Shown here: in pieces, positions 61,909-64,000 of the stretch
How the letters are laid out: the number at the start of each line of letters is the position of its first letter
Position numbering within the stretch: position 1 is the first letter of the stretch
NCBI RefSeq assembly: GCF_020164785.1
Contig: NZ_JAIUGX010000004.1
Span: 186,001-250,000, forward strand
Source: Mesorhizobium sp. ES1-1
Lineage (GTDB): Bacteria; Pseudomonadota; Alphaproteobacteria; Rhizobiales; Rhizobiaceae
DNA: 64,000 nucleotides
Reading direction: 5' to 3'
Notes under the pieces: model-generated
Database searches by the model: none
Seen by the model: only the letters and a program-made list of their open reading frames with translations
What the model was told of the DNA's origin: nothing
Made by a program: the position numbers and the translations under genes

Positions 61909-63309
61909 TTGATCCCCGCGGCATCCTTCGCAGGCAAGCGCGTTTCGCTCTTCGGGCTCGGTGGCTCGGGAATTGCGACCGCACGGGCGCTGATCGAGGG
62001 CGGGGCCGACGTGCTGGCGTGGGACGACAATCCCGAAAGCGTCGCCAAGGCTGGCGCCGCGGGTATCGCGACCAGTGATCTGCGCGGCGCCGACTGGGCA
62101 AAGTTCTCGGCTTTCGTGCTCTCGCCGGGCGTGCCGCTGACCCATCCCAAGCCGCATTGGACAGTGGAATTGGCGCGTGGCGCCGGTGTCGAGATTATCG
62201 GCGATGTGGAGCTCTTCTGCCGCGAGAGGGTTCTCGCAGCGCCAAACTCGCCCTTCATCGCCATCACCGGCACCAACGGCAAGTCGACAACGACCGCGCT
62301 CAGCGCGCACATACTGAAGGCGGCGGGACGAGACACCCAGATGGGCGGCAATATCGGCCGCGCGGTGATGACGCTCGATCCGCCAACGCCCGACCGGCAC
62401 TATGTCGTCGAATGCTCGTCCTACCAGATCGATCTCGCGCCCTCGATCAACCCGACGGCCGGCATCCTGCTCAACCTCACGCCCGACCATCTCGACCGGC
62501 ACGGCACCATGCAGCACTACGCGGCGATCAAGGAGCGGCTGGTGGCCGGCAGCGAAACCGCCATCGTCGGCATCGATGATTCCTGGTGCGCGCAGATCGC
62601 CGAGCGGCTCGAGCGGACGGGCAGGGATGTGATACGCATCTCCAAGCGGCTGCCGCTCACCGATGGCTATTTCGCCGACGGCACCGATCTGATGGAAGCC
62701 GTGCATGGCCGCTACAGCCGCATCGCCTTCCTCGAAGGCATCGGTTCGCTGCGAGGCCAGCACAATGCGCAAAACGCGCTGGCCGCAGTTGCCGCCTGCC
62801 TCAAGGTCGGACTGGATCTTGGCGAAATCCAGTCCGGGCTGGAAAGCTTCCCGGGCCTTGCGCACCGCATGGAGCAGGTCGGCCGCAAGGACCATGTGTT
62901 GTTCATCAACGATTCCAAGGCCACCAACGCCGACGCCGCTGCGCCCGCGCTTTCGAGCTTCCCGCGGATCTACTGGATTGCCGGCGGCCTGCCCAAGGAA
63001 GGCGGCATCGAGCCGTTGCGCGGCTTCTTTCCGCGCATTGCCAAGGCCTATCTGATCGGCGAGGCCGCGCCTGCCTTCTCGGCGACGCTGGGCGAGGCCG
63101 TGCCGTATGAAATATCCGGCACGCTGGCCGCGGCGGTAGAGCACGCCGCGCATGACGCGGCCGGCGACGAGGGTGGCGAGGTGGTGGTGCTGCTGTCACC
63201 GGCCTGCGCGAGTTTCGATCAGTTCAAGAATTTCGAGGTTCGCGGCGAGGCCTTCCGGCAAGCCGTGAATGCTGTCGCGGGTGTGAAGCCCATCGGAGGG
63301 GCACGTTAA
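61909..63309 (+). CDS. murD: UDP-MurNAc-L-alanine--D-glutamate ligase MurD
   Basis: A 466-residue Mur ligase adding D-Glu. The N-terminal Rossmann segment [22 protein letters not shown] is followed by the ATP site [18 protein letters not shown] near residue 119 and VECSSYQID, then [11 protein letters not shown] late. The start appears to be TTG 61909; no suitable ATG is present upstream in the 8-bp gap after mraY. It overlaps ftsW by a single base (TAATG). TTG starts are less efficient, so murD may rely on coupling to mraY. Confidence 0.95.
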   Translation: MIPAASFAGKRVSLFGLGGSGIATARALIEGGADVLAWDDNPESVAKAGAAGIATSDLRGADWAKFSAFVLSPGVPLTHPKPHWTVELARGAGVEIIGDVELFCRERVLAAPNSPFIAITGTNGKSTTTALSAHILKAAGRDTQMGGNIGRAVMTLDPPTPDRHYVVECSSYQIDLAPSINPTAGILLNLTPDHLDRHGTMQHYAAIKERLVAGSETAIVGIDDSWCAQIAERLERTGRDVIRISKRLPLTDGYFADGTDLMEAVHGRYSRIAFLEGIGSLRGQHNAQNALAAVAACLKVGLDLGEIQSGLESFPGLAHRMEQVGRKDHVLFINDSKATNADAAAPALSSFPRIYWIAGGLPKEGGIEPLRGFFPRIAKAYLIGEAAPAFSATLGEAVPYEISGTLAAAVEHAAHDAAGDEGGEVVVLLSPACASFDQFKNFEVRGEAFRQAVNAVAGVKPIGGAR

Positions 63310-64000
63310 TGCAGAGCCGTCTCGACAAAAGTCCGGTTGCCACCTGGTGGTGGACTATCGATCGCTGGTTCCTGGCGGCGTTCCTGTCGCTGATGGGGCT
63401 CGGCATCGTCTTGTCCTTCGCCGCCAGCCCGGCGGTGGCCGAGCGCATCGGCCTCGACAGTTTCCATTTCGCCACAAGGCAGATCATCTTCACCGTGCCG
63501 GCGCTCGGTGTCATGCTGGCGGTCTCGTTCCTCGATTCTCGCGAGATCCGGCGCATGGCACTGATCATGCTGTGCCTGATGCTGGTGCTGATGGTGGCGG
63601 TGCTCTATGTCGGCGTCGAGGTGAAGGGCGCGCGCCGTTGGGTGTCTCTGGCCGGCCTGTCGATCCAGCCGTCAGAATTCCTGAAACCCGCCTTCGTCGT
63701 CATGTGCGCCTGGCTGTTCGCCGAGCACAAGCGCCAGCCCGACATTCCAGGCAATCTGTTCGCCATGCTGCTGCTGGTTCTGGTCGTCTCGTTGCTCGTC
63801 GCCCAGCCCGACCTCGGCCAGACGATGCTTACGACCGGCACCTGGGGCATCATGTTCTTCATGGCCGGGCTGCCGTGGATATGGATCATCCTGCTGGGCG
63901 GCCTCGGCGTAGGTGGTGTGTTCGCCGCCTACACGGTGTTTCCGCACGTCGCGTTGCGCATCGACAAGTTCCTGACCGGGGAAGGCGATACGTTCCAGGT
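63309..64000 (+). CDS. ftsW: Septal glycosyltransferase FtsW, 5' part (cut by window end)
   Basis: The first 230 residues of a SEDS-family protein that polymerises lipid II at the septum. A cytoplasmic N-terminus with TWWWTIDRWFLAAFLSLMGLGIVLSFAASPA opens it. Helices 2-5 follow, with the SEDS motifs VKGARRWVSLAGLSIQPSEFLKPAFVV and VAQPDLGQTMLTT. The frame is still open at 64000 and is therefore partial. Its start overlaps the murD stop by one base. Confidence 0.95.
   Translation, partial: MQSRLDKSPVATWWWTIDRWFLAAFLSLMGLGIVLSFAASPAVAERIGLDSFHFATRQIIFTVPALGVMLAVSFLDSREIRRMALIMLCLMLVLMVAVLYVGVEVKGARRWVSLAGLSIQPSEFLKPAFVVMCAWLFAEHKRQPDIPGNLFAMLLLVLVVSLLVAQPDLGQTMLTTGTWGIMFFMAGLPWIWIILLGGLGVGGVFAAYTVFPHVALRIDKFLTGEGDTFQ

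Overview
The window reads as a chromosomal segment of a Rhizobiales alphaproteobacterium, most consistent with Mesorhizobium. The reasons are high GC content with dense, ATGA-coupled operons, rhizobial palindromic repeats, a consensus EcfG general-stress promoter, a Pho-box-driven btaAB pair, an ArsR/methyltransferase fusion before metF, and an alphaproteobacterial mraZ-rsmH-ftsL-ftsI-murE-murF-mraY-murD-ftsW order. No tRNA, CRISPR array, prophage or classical IS was seen. The genus is inferred from gene content, not from a search.

Layout. 1-5.4 kb: the end of a GT4 glycosyltransferase, an amylo-1,6-glucosidase-type protein, and otsA-otsB for trehalose. 5.4-7.1 kb: a divergent SDR / MmyB-type regulator pair. 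7.2-18 kb: a reductive pyrimidine catabolism locus with a RutR-like TetR regulator, omega-amino acid:pyruvate aminotransferase, beta-ureidopropionase, dihydropyrimidinase and an NMT1/THI5-type ABC importer. That importer operon is interrupted by a DUF559 endonuclease-like ORF bounded by 55-bp inverted palindromic repeats. 18-27 kb: a CHRD protein, a TPP enzyme coupled to a CaiB-type CoA-transferase, an alpha/beta hydrolase, a secreted RNase T2, a diguanylate cyclase and EttA. 26.8-31.8 kb: a RelBE-type toxin-antitoxin pair coupled to tam, a KAS III-like enzyme, GFA, ICMT-like and MOSC proteins. 31.9-34.9 kb: DUF2293, TrmO-like, the ArsR-methyltransferase fusion and metF, then a 28-residue membrane microprotein found by eye. 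35.4-37.3 kb: an unrecognised 622-residue Gly/Tyr-rich protein containing a 90-bp minisatellite. 37.4-45.6 kb: a DMT exporter, ODC-type decarboxylase, MltB, GH25 lysozyme, a serine hydrolase and btaAB. 45.7-52.1 kb: 5-oxoprolinase, a small lipoprotein, a TerB/J-domain protein, an amidase and an SLT lytic transglycosylase. 52.3-52.7 kb: rnpB, followed by a gamma-lyase-type PLP enzyme. 54-64 kb: the division and cell wall cluster, cut inside ftsW.

How the parts work together. The trehalose genes are likely induced by general stress. The pyrimidine locus should carry dihydropyrimidines through to beta-alanine and malonate semialdehyde under a RutR-like repressor, although dihydropyrimidine dehydrogenase is not in the window. 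BtaAB should replace phospholipids with betaine lipids when phosphate is scarce. Four murein hydrolases lie within 15 kb upstream of the peptidoglycan synthesis cluster.

The most unusual items are the DUF559 cassette in the importer operon, the minisatellite Gly-rich protein, the 28-residue membrane protein, and the exactly 10-bp-phased CCCA repeats overlapping the mraZ promoter.
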